DNA of 64,000 bases from Saccharopolyspora gregorii (GTDB lineage Bacteria > Actinomycetota > Actinomycetes > Mycobacteriales > Pseudonocardiaceae): positions 2,728,001 through 2,792,000 of the forward strand of contig NZ_CP059556.1 in assembly GCF_024734405.1 (NCBI RefSeq). Direction: 5' to 3'. The notes under the pieces were generated by a model. That model was not told the origin of the DNA. It did no database searches and saw only the letters and a list, made by a program, of their open reading frames with translations. Below are positions 52,092-60,823 of the stretch, piece after piece. Every line of letters begins with the position of its first letter. Position 1 is the stretch's first letter. A program made the translations under genes and the position numbers.

Positions 52092-52591
52092 GCGAGGTGG
52101 TCGCGTTGGAAGACGCCCATGCGCAGCGCGTTGTGGTAGTGGCCGCCGGCGAAGAACTCCTCGCGGAGCTCGCCCTCGGTGCGGAAGCCGAGCTTCTCGT
52201 AGACGTGGATCGCCTTGGTGTTCTCGGTGCTCACCAGCAGGTAGATCTTGTGCATGTTGAGCACCGCGAACGCGTAGTCCAACGCCTGCCGGGTCGCCTC
52301 CGCGGCCAGCCCGCGGCCCTGGTGGTCGGGGGCGACGATGATCTGGAACTCGGCGTTGCGGTGGATGTAGTCGATCTCCACGAGTTCCACCAGGCCGCCG
52401 CGCTCGCCGTCCGCCTCGATCACGAAGCGGCGCTCCCGGGTGTCGTGGATGTGCCGGTCGTAGATGTCCTGCAGCTCGACCAGCGCCTCGTAGGGCTCCT
52501 CGAACCAGTAGGTCATGATCCGCGAGTTGTTCGTCAACCCGTGCACGAACGGCAGGTCGTCGCGTTCCAGGGCACGCAGGCGGAGGCTCAT
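52088..52591 (-). CDS. speG: Spermidine N-acetyltransferase SpeG-like
   Basis: 167-residue GNAT acetyltransferase strongly resembling Escherichia coli SpeG: LRALERDDLPFVHGL, IMTYWFEEPYEALVELQDIYDRHIHD, RRFVIEADGERGGLVELVEIDYIHRNAEFQII, GRGLAAEATRQALDYAF and GELREEFF. SpeG acetylates spermidine or spermine using acetyl-CoA. ATG 52591 is preceded by AGGA at 8 bases; ATG 52600 is in frame too. Coupled to the Imm-5-like gene by a 4-base overlap. Confidence 0.9.
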   Translation of the reverse strand: MSLRLRALERDDLPFVHGLTNNSRIMTYWFEEPYEALVELQDIYDRHIHDTRERRFVIEADGERGGLVELVEIDYIHRNAEFQIIVAPDHQGRGLAAEATRQALDYAFAVLNMHKIYLLVSTENTKAIHVYEKLGFRTEGELREEFFAGGHYHNALRMGVFQRDHLA

Positions 52592-52635
52592 TCCAGCCAT
52601 CCTGGTCGCGGCGACCGCGCCGTTCAACCGAACCG

Positions 52636-52756
52636 CCGGCGCCGCGCGGTGGGGTCCGAATCGCCGACGCGGCGCGGCGGTGCCGGAAGCCCCGGCGCCG
52701 CCCGGCGGGGAACGGGATCCGGCGCCGCCGGACGGCGTCCGCAACCCCGGCGCCGC
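52636..52756. repeat. Four scattered copies of CCGGCGCCGC
   Basis: The 10-mer CCGGCGCCGC, with palindromic core CGGCGCCG, occurs at 52636, 52692, 52719 and 52747 within the spacer between the LLM oxidoreductase and speG genes, both on the minus strand. Possibly a small intergenic repeat or stacked weak terminators. Confidence 0.45.
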
Positions 52757-52770
52757 GTGGTGACGCCGGA

Positions 52771-53790
52771 TCAGGCCGCCGGGCGCCAGCCCAGCGCGGG
52801 TGCCAGCTTCGTGGCCATGTCGGTCAGGATCTGCACGTAGTCGTCGTGGTCGAAGGTGAACGGCAGCGCGAACGACACCTCGTCGACCGCGCGGAACGCC
52901 GCGTGCGCGGCGAGCCGCTCGGCCAGCTCCGCCGAGTCGCCCACCAGGTCCGGCGCGTACATCATCCGGGCCGGGCCGTGCGTGGTGGTGGTGCGCGGCA
53001 GCCGCTGGGCGGCGTAGCGCGCGTACTTGTCGCGTTGCGCGGGCGTGGCGCTGTCGGTGGGAATGACCACCAGGCCCTGCGAGACGCGGGCCCGCTCGCC
53101 GTCGGGGTGGTGGGCGCGGAACCGTTCGACCAGCGACAGCTGGACCTGCTCGAAGTCCGCGGAGCGCTCCGCCTTGACCACGTTGCTGACCAGCAGGTTC
53201 AGCCCGTTCCGCCCGGCCCACTCGGCGGAGCGCAGGCTGCCGCCGCCGTACCAGACGCGCCCGGCCAGCCCCGGTGAGTGCGGCTGCACCCGGTCGGAGA
53301 ACACCTCGATGCCCTCGGTGCCGCTGAACCCGGTGACGGGTGCGCCGCCGAGGAAGTCCAGCAGCCGCTCCGCCCGGCCGTAGCCGAGGTCCTCCGCTTC
53401 GGCGGTGTCCGGGTACAGCGCCCCGCGGACCCGCTCGAAGTGCATCGGCGGTCCCGCGCTCACCCCCGGGTTCAGCCGCCCGCCGGAGAGCACGTCCACG
53501 GTCGCCAGGTCCTCCGCCAGCCGCAGCGGGTTCTCCCAGCCCAGCGGGATCACCGCGGTGCCCAGGTCGATCCGGCTGGTGCGCTGGGTCAGCGCCGCGA
53601 GCACCGCGGTGGGGGAGGAGATGCCGTACTGCAGGTGGCGGTGGCGCACCCACGCGATGTCGAAGCCGAGCCGCTCGCCGAGTTCGACGATCTCCAGCGT
53701 CGACTCGTGGCCGGGCCGCGGATCGTCCCCGTCGAACAGCCCGATGGTCAGGAATCCCAGTCTGCGCAGGGGTCTTTCCAGTTCAGGCAC
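52771..53790 (-). CDS. LLM-class flavin-dependent oxidoreductase
   Basis: 339-residue luciferase-like monooxygenase. RRLGFLTIGLFDGDDP at the N-terminus, GFDIAWVRHRHLQYGISSPTAVLAALTQRTSRIDLGTAVIPLGWENPLRLAEDLATVDVLSGGRLNPGVSAG is the standard core of the family, and VWYGGGSLRSAEWAGRNGLNLLVSNV closes the barrel. The cofactor may be FMN or F420; sequence alone does not decide. GTG 53790. It is divergent from a LysR gene, which is its probable regulator. Confidence 0.9.
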   Translation of the reverse strand: MPELERPLRRLGFLTIGLFDGDDPRPGHESTLEIVELGERLGFDIAWVRHRHLQYGISSPTAVLAALTQRTSRIDLGTAVIPLGWENPLRLAEDLATVDVLSGGRLNPGVSAGPPMHFERVRGALYPDTAEAEDLGYGRAERLLDFLGGAPVTGFSGTEGIEVFSDRVQPHSPGLAGRVWYGGGSLRSAEWAGRNGLNLLVSNVVKAERSADFEQVQLSLVERFRAHHPDGERARVSQGLVVIPTDSATPAQRDKYARYAAQRLPRTTTTHGPARMMYAPDLVGDSAELAERLAAHAAFRAVDEVSFALPFTFDHDDYVQILTDMATKLAPALGWRPAA

Positions 53791-54025
53791 GGCGCCCTCC
53801 GTCCGCTCGCTCCGGTCACCGCGATCAACGCGACCGCGCCGCCGGCTAGTCCCGGGCGCGGTCGCGTCTCACCTGCCGGGATCGTGCCGCGCTGAGCTGC
53901 GGTTTCCCCGCCGGGTGCGGCCGGGAGCAGGTTCCGGCCGGACTCCGGGGCGGAGCGCGTGACCGGGCGCACCGGTCGCCGCCGGAGGACTCGCCGCGGG
54001 GACCCGGTGGTAATGTCCCGGACCT

Positions 54026-54925
54026 GTGTTGGATCCCGTCTGGCTGCGGACGTTCCTGGAAGTGGCCGATTCAGGTGGCTTCAGCCGCGCCGCGCGCGCC
54101 CTCGGGCTCGGGCAGCCCGCGGTGAGCCAGCACGTGCGCAAGCTGGAGGCGGCGGTGGGCCGCTCGCTGCTGGTCCGCGACAGCCACACCGTGGAGCTGA
54201 CCGGTGACGGCGAGGCCATGGTCGGCTTCGCCCGCGACATCCTCGGCAGGCAGCAGCAGGCCCTGGACTACTTCGCCGGGCCGGAACCCAGCGGGCGGGT
54301 CCGGCTGGGAGTGTCCGAGGACCTCGTCTCCGATTGGTTCTCGCAGATCGCCCAGCGGTTCCAGCGGATGCACCCGCGGGTCGACCTGGACCTCACCGCC
54401 GGGCTCAGCACCCCGCTGCACGACCGGCTCGAACGCGGCGAGCTCGACATGGCGCTGATCAAGCAGCCGGGCAGCGAACCGTCCGGGCGCCTGCTGTGGC
54501 GGGACGAGCTCGTCTGGGTCGGCACCCCGGACACCCGGATCGTGCCGGGAGACCCGGTCCCGCTGGTGGTGTACCCGGAACCGAGCATCACCCGCGCCCG
54601 CGCGCTGTCCGCGCTGGAACGCGCGCAGCGGTCCTGGCGGGTCAGCTGCACCGCGGACCGGCTCAACGGGCTGAGCATGGCGGTGCGGGCCGGGCTCGGC
54701 GTCGCGGTGTTCGCGCGCAGCGTCGTCCCGGACGGGCTGGTGCCGGTCCGAGGCGGACTGCCTGCGCTGGACCAGATCGAATTCGTCCTCAGCGGACGCA
54801 TCCCGGTGCGCGGCACGCCGATGAGCGCGCTCGTGGACATGATCGCCGCGGCCGGTCGCCCGGAGGTCGCGGACGCGCACCCGAAGATCGCGGACGCGCG
54901 CCCGGAGGTCGCGGACGCGCACTGA
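54026..54925 (+). CDS. LysR-family regulator
   Basis: 299-residue LysR regulator. WLRTFLEVADSGGFSRAARALGLGQPAVSQHVRKLEAAVGRSLLVRD is the complete winged helix; the periplasmic-binding-like effector domain follows. GTG 54026. The last 21 residues are three copies of a 7-residue repeat (PEVADAH, PKIADAR, PEVADAH) encoded by tandem 21-bp DNA repeats, an unusual tail. It is divergent from the LLM oxidoreductase gene, the usual arrangement for a LysR target. Confidence 0.9.
   Translation: MLDPVWLRTFLEVADSGGFSRAARALGLGQPAVSQHVRKLEAAVGRSLLVRDSHTVELTGDGEAMVGFARDILGRQQQALDYFAGPEPSGRVRLGVSEDLVSDWFSQIAQRFQRMHPRVDLDLTAGLSTPLHDRLERGELDMALIKQPGSEPSGRLLWRDELVWVGTPDTRIVPGDPVPLVVYPEPSITRARALSALERAQRSWRVSCTADRLNGLSMAVRAGLGVAVFARSVVPDGLVPVRGGLPALDQIEFVLSGRIPVRGTPMSALVDMIAAAGRPEVADAHPKIADARPEVADAH
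54859..54921 (+). repeat. Three tandem 21-bp repeats at LysR C-terminus
   Basis: Units at 54859-54879, 54880-54900 and 54901-54921. Units 1 and 3 are identical; unit 2 differs by G-to-A changes and the last base. They are in frame and end 1 base before the final His codon is completed, so copy-number change would alter only tail length. Confidence 0.85.
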
Positions 54926-55128
54926 GCGCCGCCGCGATCGCGCCGCGCGATCGCAACCATCACGGCGCGCGCGTTGCCGCGCCCTCCCGCGCGGGCGAAC
55001 ACTGGGATCGGCCGTGCGGGTGATGGAGGCCCCGGCTCGCGCCGGAGCGGTGCCCACCTGCCGTGGACCGTCCGCAGTGGACCGAGCCGCATCCCGCACG
55101 CCTTCCGACTAGTGGAGGAGCGGGAATC

Positions 55129-55383
55129 GTGAGTTTGCCGGGTGGGTGGGAGCTGGTGCTCCTCGTCGGCGTCGTGGTGCTGCTGTTCGGCGCGGGCAAG
55201 CTGCCGGACCTCGCGCGGTCCGTCGGGCAGTCCGCGCGCGTGTTCAAGGCGGAAGCACGCGGCATGAAGGAGGACGAAGCCGCGGCGCGCGCCGCGCAGG
55301 GCCGGCTGAACCCCGGCGAGCAGGCCCCGGGCACGAGCGGCACCGAGGCGCGCGGCGAACGCCGCGAAGAGGCCGGGAGCTGA
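55129..55383 (+). CDS. tatA: Tat translocase subunit TatA
   Basis: 84-residue TatA. One N-terminal membrane segment (WELVLLVGVVVLLFGAGKLPDLARSVGQ) with the FGAGKLP hinge is followed by an amphipathic helix and a charged tail. GTG 55129 has GGAGGAG at good spacing. tatC follows after 22 bases and an LCP gene after that. TatA forms the pore of the twin-arginine pathway for folded proteins. The usual pafBC neighbours of the main actinobacterial tatAC locus are absent, so this may be an accessory set. Confidence 0.9.
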   Translation: MSLPGGWELVLLVGVVVLLFGAGKLPDLARSVGQSARVFKAEARGMKEDEAAARAAQGRLNPGEQAPGTSGTEARGERREEAGS

Positions 55384-55405
55384 CGAGAACCGGGAGAGCA
55401 GCGCA

Positions 55406-56338
55406 GTGGCCAGGACGCCGCGCCACCCGAACCACGGCCGCGGCCCGCGCCGCCGGTGGGGCAGGAGGCACAACCCCGACGGGACCATGACCCTCGTCGA
55501 CCACCTCCGCGAACTGCGGTACCGGCTGGGCGTGGCGATGATCGCCGTCGTCTTCGGCGGGACCTTCGGGTTCTGGTGGTTCTCGCACCCGCTGTTCGGG
55601 GTGCCGTCGCTGGGCGACCTGCTGCTCGCGCCGTACTGCTCCCTGCCGCCGGAGATGCGGTTCAGCCCGGAACCCGGCCGGTGCCGCCTGCTGCAGACGA
55701 AACCGTTCGAGGTCTTCGTGCTGCAGCTGAAGGTCGGGATCGCCGTCGGCACCGTGCTGCTCAGCCCGGTGTGGCTGTACCAGCTGTGGGCGTTCATCAC
55801 ACCGGGGTTGAAGGAGGGCGAGCGCAAGTTCGCCGCCCAGTTCGTCGGGTTCGCCACGGTGCTGTTCGCCTCCGGCGGGCTGCTCGCGTACTTCGTGGTC
55901 CCGGAGGGGCTGCTGTTCATGGTCGGGTTCGGCGGGGACGCGTTCTTCACCGCCCTGACCGGGGACGAGTACGTCGGGTTCGTGCTGCTGATGCTGTTCA
56001 TGTTCGGGTTGAGCTTCGAGCTGCCGCTGGTGCTGGTGATGCTCAACCGGGCGGGGATCCTGTCGTACGCGAAGCTGCGGAGCTGGTGGCGCGGCATCGT
56101 GTTCGGGCTGTTCGTCGTCGCCGCCGTCGCCACGCCCGGGCAGGACCCGATCTCGATGCTGGCCCTCGCCGCCGCGCTGTGCGCGCTGTTCGCCGTCGCG
56201 CTGGTGCTGTGCCGCCACCACGACCGGTCCCGGGCGCGTCGGCCGGGCGCCGCGCCGTCCCCGGACGAACCGTCCGCGATCGACCACCGGCCCACCGAAC
56301 CGGACCGTTTCGCCGAGGAGGGCTCGTGGCGCGGTTAG
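55406..56338 (+). CDS. tatC: Tat translocase subunit TatC
   Basis: 310-residue TatC with six membrane segments. MTLVDHLRELRYRL is the conserved start of the core, with the Glu of the signal-peptide site; PVWLYQLWAFITPGL and SFELPLVLVMLNRAGIL are the other signatures, and ATPGQDPISM lies in the last loop. GTG 55406 with an arginine-rich start of about 27 residues. The stop overlaps the LCP gene start by 13 bases. It recognises twin-arginine signals such as those on the GH64 and Lcp proteins in this window. Confidence 0.92.
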   Translation: MARTPRHPNHGRGPRRRWGRRHNPDGTMTLVDHLRELRYRLGVAMIAVVFGGTFGFWWFSHPLFGVPSLGDLLLAPYCSLPPEMRFSPEPGRCRLLQTKPFEVFVLQLKVGIAVGTVLLSPVWLYQLWAFITPGLKEGERKFAAQFVGFATVLFASGGLLAYFVVPEGLLFMVGFGGDAFFTALTGDEYVGFVLLMLFMFGLSFELPLVLVMLNRAGILSYAKLRSWWRGIVFGLFVVAAVATPGQDPISMLALAAALCALFAVALVLCRHHDRSRARRPGAAPSPDEPSAIDHRPTEPDRFAEEGSWRG

Positions 56339-57819
56339 ACCAGGAGCGGACCGCCCCGCTGCGTCCCGTTCGCGGACGGCCGCGGACCGCCTCGCCGCGC
56401 CGCGCCCGCGGGCGACCGCGGGTGGCCGCGCGCACGGCGACCGCGCTGGCCTCGGCGCTGGTGCTGCTGGTGACCGGGTACGGCTGGAACGCGCTGGGGC
56501 GGCTGCCGGGCGCGGTCTCCGGCGGTTCGGGTTCCAGCGGCCCGGTAAACGTGCTGCTGGTCGGGCTGGACGGCCGGACCGACGCGCAGGGGAACCCGCT
56601 GCCGCCCGAGGTGCTGGAAGAACTGCGCACCGGGGACAGCGGATCGAGCCTCACCGACACGGTGATGCTGCTGCACGTGCCCGCCGACCGGAGCCGTGCG
56701 GTCGCGTACTCGCTGCCCCGGGACTCGTTCGTCGCCGTCCCGGGCCAGGGCGAGCACAAGATCAATGCGGCGTACGGGATGGGGAAGGCGCAGGAGCGGC
56801 GGCGGCTGGTGGCGGACGGCGTGGCCGATCAGGCGGAGCTGGAGCGCCGCTCCTCGGCCGCCGGGCGCGATCTGCTCGTGCAGACCGTGCAGCAGCTGAC
56901 CGGTGTCGACGTGGACCACGTCGCCGAGGTGAACCTGCTGGGCTTCTACGAGCTCACCAGCGCGATCGGCGGGGTCGAAGTGTGCCTGAACGAGGCCGTG
57001 GACGACCCGTACTCCGGTGCCGTCTTCGCGGCCGGGCGCCAGGAGGTCGAAGGCGGCGATGCGCTGGCGTTCGTGCGGCAGCGCCACGGCCTGCTGCGCG
57101 GCGACCTCGACCGGGTGCAACGGCAGCAGGCGTTCCTCGCCGGGTTCGCCCGGCGCGTGCTCTCCGCCGGGACCATGGCGAACCCGGTGAAGCTGCAGCG
57201 GTTGCTCGACGCCGTCGAACGGTCGGTGGTGCTCGACGAGGACTGGAACCTGCTGGCCTTCGCCGCCGAGATGAGCGGCCTCGCCGGCGGCGACATCGAG
57301 TTCGGCACCATCCCGATCGTCGACCCCGAGTACGACACTCCCGACGGGCAGGCCGTGCAGGTCGACCCGCACCAGGTCCGGATGACCATCGCCCGGGTCA
57401 ACGAAGGACTGCCTCCCACCCCGCCGGTCCCGGCCGCGCTCGCCGCGACCACCGTCGACGTGCTCAACGGCACGGACGTCGGCGGCCTGGCCGCCCGGAC
57501 CCGCGACGCGCTGCTCGCCGCGGACGTCCCCGTCGGCGAGGTCGGCAACGGACCGGAGACCGGCCGCTCCCGCGTGCTGCACCACCCGGACGACGCCGAG
57601 GTCGCCCGCTTCGTCGCCGAGCACCTCGGCGGCATCCCCACCACCGCGGACCCGTCGCAACCCGCTGGCGAGGTGCGCGTGGTCCTCGGCGAGGACTTCG
57701 ACGACGCGGCCGAGGAGTTCGCCCCACCCGCACCCCTGCGCCTCGACGGCCTCCAGGCCGCCACCCCGGCCCACCGCGCCCCCGACATCACCGCCGACGC
57801 CATCCCCTGCGTCAACTGA
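56326..57819 (+). CDS. LytR-CpsA-Psr family protein with LytR_C domain
   Basis: 497-residue cell-wall enzyme. A basic cytoplasmic N-terminus and one membrane segment (about residues 40-55) precede the LCP domain (NVLLVGLDGR, DTVMLLHVPADRSRAVAYSLPRDSFVAVPG, VDHVAEVNLLGFYELTSAIGGVEVCL, ALAFVRQRHGLLRGDLDRVQRQQAFL) with its catalytic arginines and aspartates. A LytR C-terminal domain (VDVLNGTDVGGLAARTRDALLAADV) ends it. LCP proteins attach glycopolymers such as arabinogalactan to peptidoglycan. GTG 56326 with GAGGAGG; it overlaps tatC, so the three genes form an operon. Confidence 0.92.
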   Translation: MARLDQERTAPLRPVRGRPRTASPRRARGRPRVAARTATALASALVLLVTGYGWNALGRLPGAVSGGSGSSGPVNVLLVGLDGRTDAQGNPLPPEVLEELRTGDSGSSLTDTVMLLHVPADRSRAVAYSLPRDSFVAVPGQGEHKINAAYGMGKAQERRRLVADGVADQAELERRSSAAGRDLLVQTVQQLTGVDVDHVAEVNLLGFYELTSAIGGVEVCLNEAVDDPYSGAVFAAGRQEVEGGDALAFVRQRHGLLRGDLDRVQRQQAFLAGFARRVLSAGTMANPVKLQRLLDAVERSVVLDEDWNLLAFAAEMSGLAGGDIEFGTIPIVDPEYDTPDGQAVQVDPHQVRMTIARVNEGLPPTPPVPAALAATTVDVLNGTDVGGLAARTRDALLAADVPVGEVGNGPETGRSRVLHHPDDAEVARFVAEHLGGIPTTADPSQPAGEVRVVLGEDFDDAAEEFAPPAPLRLDGLQAATPAHRAPDITADAIPCVN

Positions 57820-57820
57820 T

Positions 57821-59431
57821 TCACCACCGCTTCGTGCGGCGGAGCTGGGTGGGGCGGCCGTCGGGGTCCATCAGGAGGCGTTGGGCGGGGCGCGCCCACA
57901 GGCGGGTGAGCGGGGACGGGTCCGGGCGGGCGTGGGCGCGGAGGTGGCCCGGCGGCCGGGCGGTCGCCCGGCCCTGCGCGTGCCAGCGGTCGAGCACGGC
58001 GGCGGACTCGCGCAGCACGTCGGCGCCGCGCACCGGGTCGGCGAGGTCGGCGGTGTCGCCGGGGGAGCGGCCGAGGTGTTCGGACCACAGGCGCAACCGC
58101 AGGTCCCGGGCGAACCCGGGGTCCGCGCCCTCGTCCACGACGGCCGCGGTCAGCTCCGAGTCGTAGGCCCAGGAGCGGCGGTTGAGGTTCGCCGAGCCGA
58201 CCGCCGCCCAGCGGTCGTCGACGACGCAGACCTTCGAGTGCAGGTAGATCGGCAGCCCGGCGGTGTTCTCCAGGTCGTGCACGTCGACCCGGTCGCCGCC
58301 GGCCGCGCGCAGCAGGTCCAGCGCCTCGCGGTGCGCCACGTCGTTGGTCGCCGTCTCCACGACGCCGCCCTTCTCCGGGCGGTGCGGCACCACGGCGACC
58401 AGGCGCAACCGGGGTTCCCGGCGCAGTGCCGCCGCGAACGCCTCGGCCACCACCGGGGACCACAGGAACTGGTCCTCGACGTGGACGAGCCGCCGGGCGT
58501 GGCGCAGCGCCTTCGCGTAGCCGCGCGCGACGCTGCGCTCGCCGTCCGGCGCGAACGGGTAGCGCGGGCGCTTCGCCGGGTAGGTGCGCAGCAGCTGGAC
58601 CGCCTGCTCCCCGGACCGCGGTGGCGGCGGGAGCCGGTCGGGCAGCGGGTCGGCGCGCCGGGCGAACAACCGGCGAGTCCGCGAGATCGGGCCGCGGCGG
58701 GACGCGGTGGCGTCGGCCCACCGCTCCCGGAAGCAGTGCTCCACGTCCTGCACCGCCGGGCCGCGCACCTCCAGGTGGGCGTCGTGCCAGGCCGGTCGCG
58801 CGCCGTAGCGGTCGTCGATGGAGGTCTGCACGTCCGGGTCGCCGTGGTGCTCGTGGTCGTCGCGGCGGCTCGCGCACGGGTCGATTCCGCCGAGGAAGGC
58901 CACGTCGGTGTCCGGCCGCTCGGGGCGGCGGACCACCAGGAACTTCTGGTGGTGGCAGCCGATCGGCCGCACCCGCTGGTCCAGCAGCGCGGCCCCGCCG
59001 TGGCGGCGCAGCGCGGTGGCGAACCGGCGGTTGTCCGGCACCAGGTCCCGCCGCAGCGTCAGGAACGGCCACCAGAACAGCGCGTGCACCGAGGCGCCGC
59101 GGCGCAGCGCCCGCAGCAGCAGCTCGCCGAGGGTGGTGCCCTCGGCGTCGAGCGGCTTGCCCCGGGTGCCGATCCAGGCGGAGAAGAAGATCCGGTCCCC
59201 GGCACCGACGTCGCGCAGCGCGGGGACGAGCCGGTCGAAGTACTCGGTGCCGTCGACCAGCGGGCGCACCGAGTTGCCGGTGGACCACGCGATCCCGGCG
59301 GGGTGCCGTTCGTCGAGGCCGGTGGCCGGGTTGCCGCGTTCGGCCGCGGTCAGCAGCCAGTGCGCGGGCAGGTCCGCGCGGGTGCGGGGCGCCGCGGTCG
59401 CGCTCTCCTCCAGCACGGGTCCCCCGCTCAC
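57821..59431 (-). CDS. Phospholipase D-family protein
   Basis: 536-residue PLD-superfamily enzyme with two HKD motifs. The first, HHQKFLVVRRPERPD, has its acidic residue displaced; the second, HSKVCVVDDRWAAVGSANLNRRS, is classical. It resembles cardiolipin synthase-like and transphosphatidylase members. No signal peptide is visible. GTG 59431 overlaps the P450 stop by 4 bases, an uncommon coupling. Stop is one base from the convergent LCP-gene stop, with no room for a separate terminator. Substrate: probably phospholipid; inferred from the family. Confidence 0.88.
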   Translation of the reverse strand: MSGGPVLEESATAAPRTRADLPAHWLLTAAERGNPATGLDERHPAGIAWSTGNSVRPLVDGTEYFDRLVPALRDVGAGDRIFFSAWIGTRGKPLDAEGTTLGELLLRALRRGASVHALFWWPFLTLRRDLVPDNRRFATALRRHGGAALLDQRVRPIGCHHQKFLVVRRPERPDTDVAFLGGIDPCASRRDDHEHHGDPDVQTSIDDRYGARPAWHDAHLEVRGPAVQDVEHCFRERWADATASRRGPISRTRRLFARRADPLPDRLPPPPRSGEQAVQLLRTYPAKRPRYPFAPDGERSVARGYAKALRHARRLVHVEDQFLWSPVVAEAFAAALRREPRLRLVAVVPHRPEKGGVVETATNDVAHREALDLLRAAGGDRVDVHDLENTAGLPIYLHSKVCVVDDRWAAVGSANLNRRSWAYDSELTAAVVDEGADPGFARDLRLRLWSEHLGRSPGDTADLADPVRGADVLRESAAVLDRWHAQGRATARPPGHLRAHARPDPSPLTRLWARPAQRLLMDPDGRPTQLRRTKRW

Positions 59432-60762
59432 CGCGTCCCGGAGGCCGCGCGCGCCGCGACGCGGAACTCCAGCTCGAAGTTGTCCAGCGTGTGCGGCAGC
59501 GGCCCGTCGGGTCCCAACTCGTGCTCGCCGTCCAGCCGGAACTCGTGGCCGCGCAGCAGGGCGGCGAGCAGGGTGCTCGCGGTGAGCAGCACCAGGTTCT
59601 CCCCGGGGCAGCGGCCGGGGCCCGCGCTGAACGGGACGAGACCCGGGTGCTGCTGGGCGGCACCGCCCAGCCAGGACTCGGGGGCGAACCGGTCCGCGTC
59701 GGGGACGGTGCCCCGGTCCCGGTGGAACAGCGGGGTGTAGATGAACAGGCCGCTGCCGCGGGGGATCGTGCGGCCGCCCCAGCTCGCCTCGGTGATGGCG
59801 TCGCGCAGCAGCGCGGGCGTGGTCGGCCACAGCCGCACCGATTCGAGCACGCAGGACCGCAGCAGCGGCAGCATCGGCGAGTCCGCGCCGTCGGCCTCCT
59901 CGCGCACGGCGCGCAGCCGCTCCGGCTGCGCGGTGAGCACCGCCAGCGCGCGGTACGCCACCATGGCGGCGGCGTCGAAGGCGAACAGCCAGTGCGGCAC
60001 CTGATCCGCTCCGTCCACATCGGACGAATTACGGGCGATCACCCCGGCGAGGCTGCCGGGATCCGCCCGGGACAGGTGCGCGCGCAGCCGCCGGTCGAAC
60101 TCGCGGCGGCGGGCGGTGCGGCGCGGGTGCAGGAACGCCCAGTTCGCATCCGAGCGCAGGCCGTTGAGCAGCTCGACCAGCCGCCGGTCGTCGCGGGCGC
60201 CGGCACCGAGCACGATGCGGCGCACGGCGCGCCACCACCCGGCGGCGAACGCGTCCCAGTCGAGCCGCCCGCCCGCGTGCTCGGCGAGCCGAGCGCCCTC
60301 CTCCGCGGTGATCTCGGCGATGCGCGGGCCCAGTTCGTGCACCGGCCGGTCGATCTCCAGCACGTCCTCGTTGAACTCGCGCCGCCGCGCCCGCGCTCGC
60401 CCGCGCGAGATCAGCACCGCGTGCGGCTGGAAGTGCCGCAGCGCGGTGCGCTTCTCCAGGTTCGCGGGGGTGAAGCGGTCCGCCGAGTCGCGCAGCACGT
60501 CCCGCACCTGGGCGGGATCGAGCACCACGGCGAACTCCCGGCCGGGGATCGGCAGCCGCAGCGGGCCGTCCCCGTACCGGGAGCGGAGTTCGGCGAGCAG
60601 CCGGATCGCGGACCGGTCGAGCTGCCTGCGCTCCGCGAACGCCATCACCCGCGGCCTGCGGACGATGACACCGGCGGCCAAGGTCGGCAGCAGCACGCGG
60701 GCGGCGATCCGGGCGGTGTCCGGGACCGACGCTCGCGGTGCCCGGGATGCGGGATCGAGCAC
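59428..60762 (-). CDS. Cytochrome P450 lacking I-helix acid-alcohol pair
   Basis: 444-residue P450. ExxR lies at Glu307-Arg310 (ESVRLWP) and the heme loop PFSAGPGRCPG at 377-387 with Cys385. The I-helix region LFAFDAAAMVAYRA (259-272) lacks the usual (A/G)Gx(D/E)T motif, so oxygen activation may work differently, as in peroxygenase-type P450s. GTG 60762 follows GGAGGGAGA; the longer frame to 60819 is not needed. Translationally coupled to the phospholipase D gene, suggesting a lipid or fatty-acid substrate. No ferredoxin gene is adjacent. Confidence 0.9.
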   Translation of the reverse strand: MLDPASRAPRASVPDTARIAARVLLPTLAAGVIVRRPRVMAFAERRQLDRSAIRLLAELRSRYGDGPLRLPIPGREFAVVLDPAQVRDVLRDSADRFTPANLEKRTALRHFQPHAVLISRGRARARRREFNEDVLEIDRPVHELGPRIAEITAEEGARLAEHAGGRLDWDAFAAGWWRAVRRIVLGAGARDDRRLVELLNGLRSDANWAFLHPRRTARRREFDRRLRAHLSRADPGSLAGVIARNSSDVDGADQVPHWLFAFDAAAMVAYRALAVLTAQPERLRAVREEADGADSPMLPLLRSCVLESVRLWPTTPALLRDAITEASWGGRTIPRGSGLFIYTPLFHRDRGTVPDADRFAPESWLGGAAQQHPGLVPFSAGPGRCPGENLVLLTASTLLAALLRGHEFRLDGEHELGPDGPLPHTLDNFELEFRVAARAASGTR

Positions 60763-60823
60763 GATCTCCCTCCTGTCCTGTGCGGGGCCACCCGGATACC
60801 CGCCGCAAGATCGGCTCACACGT

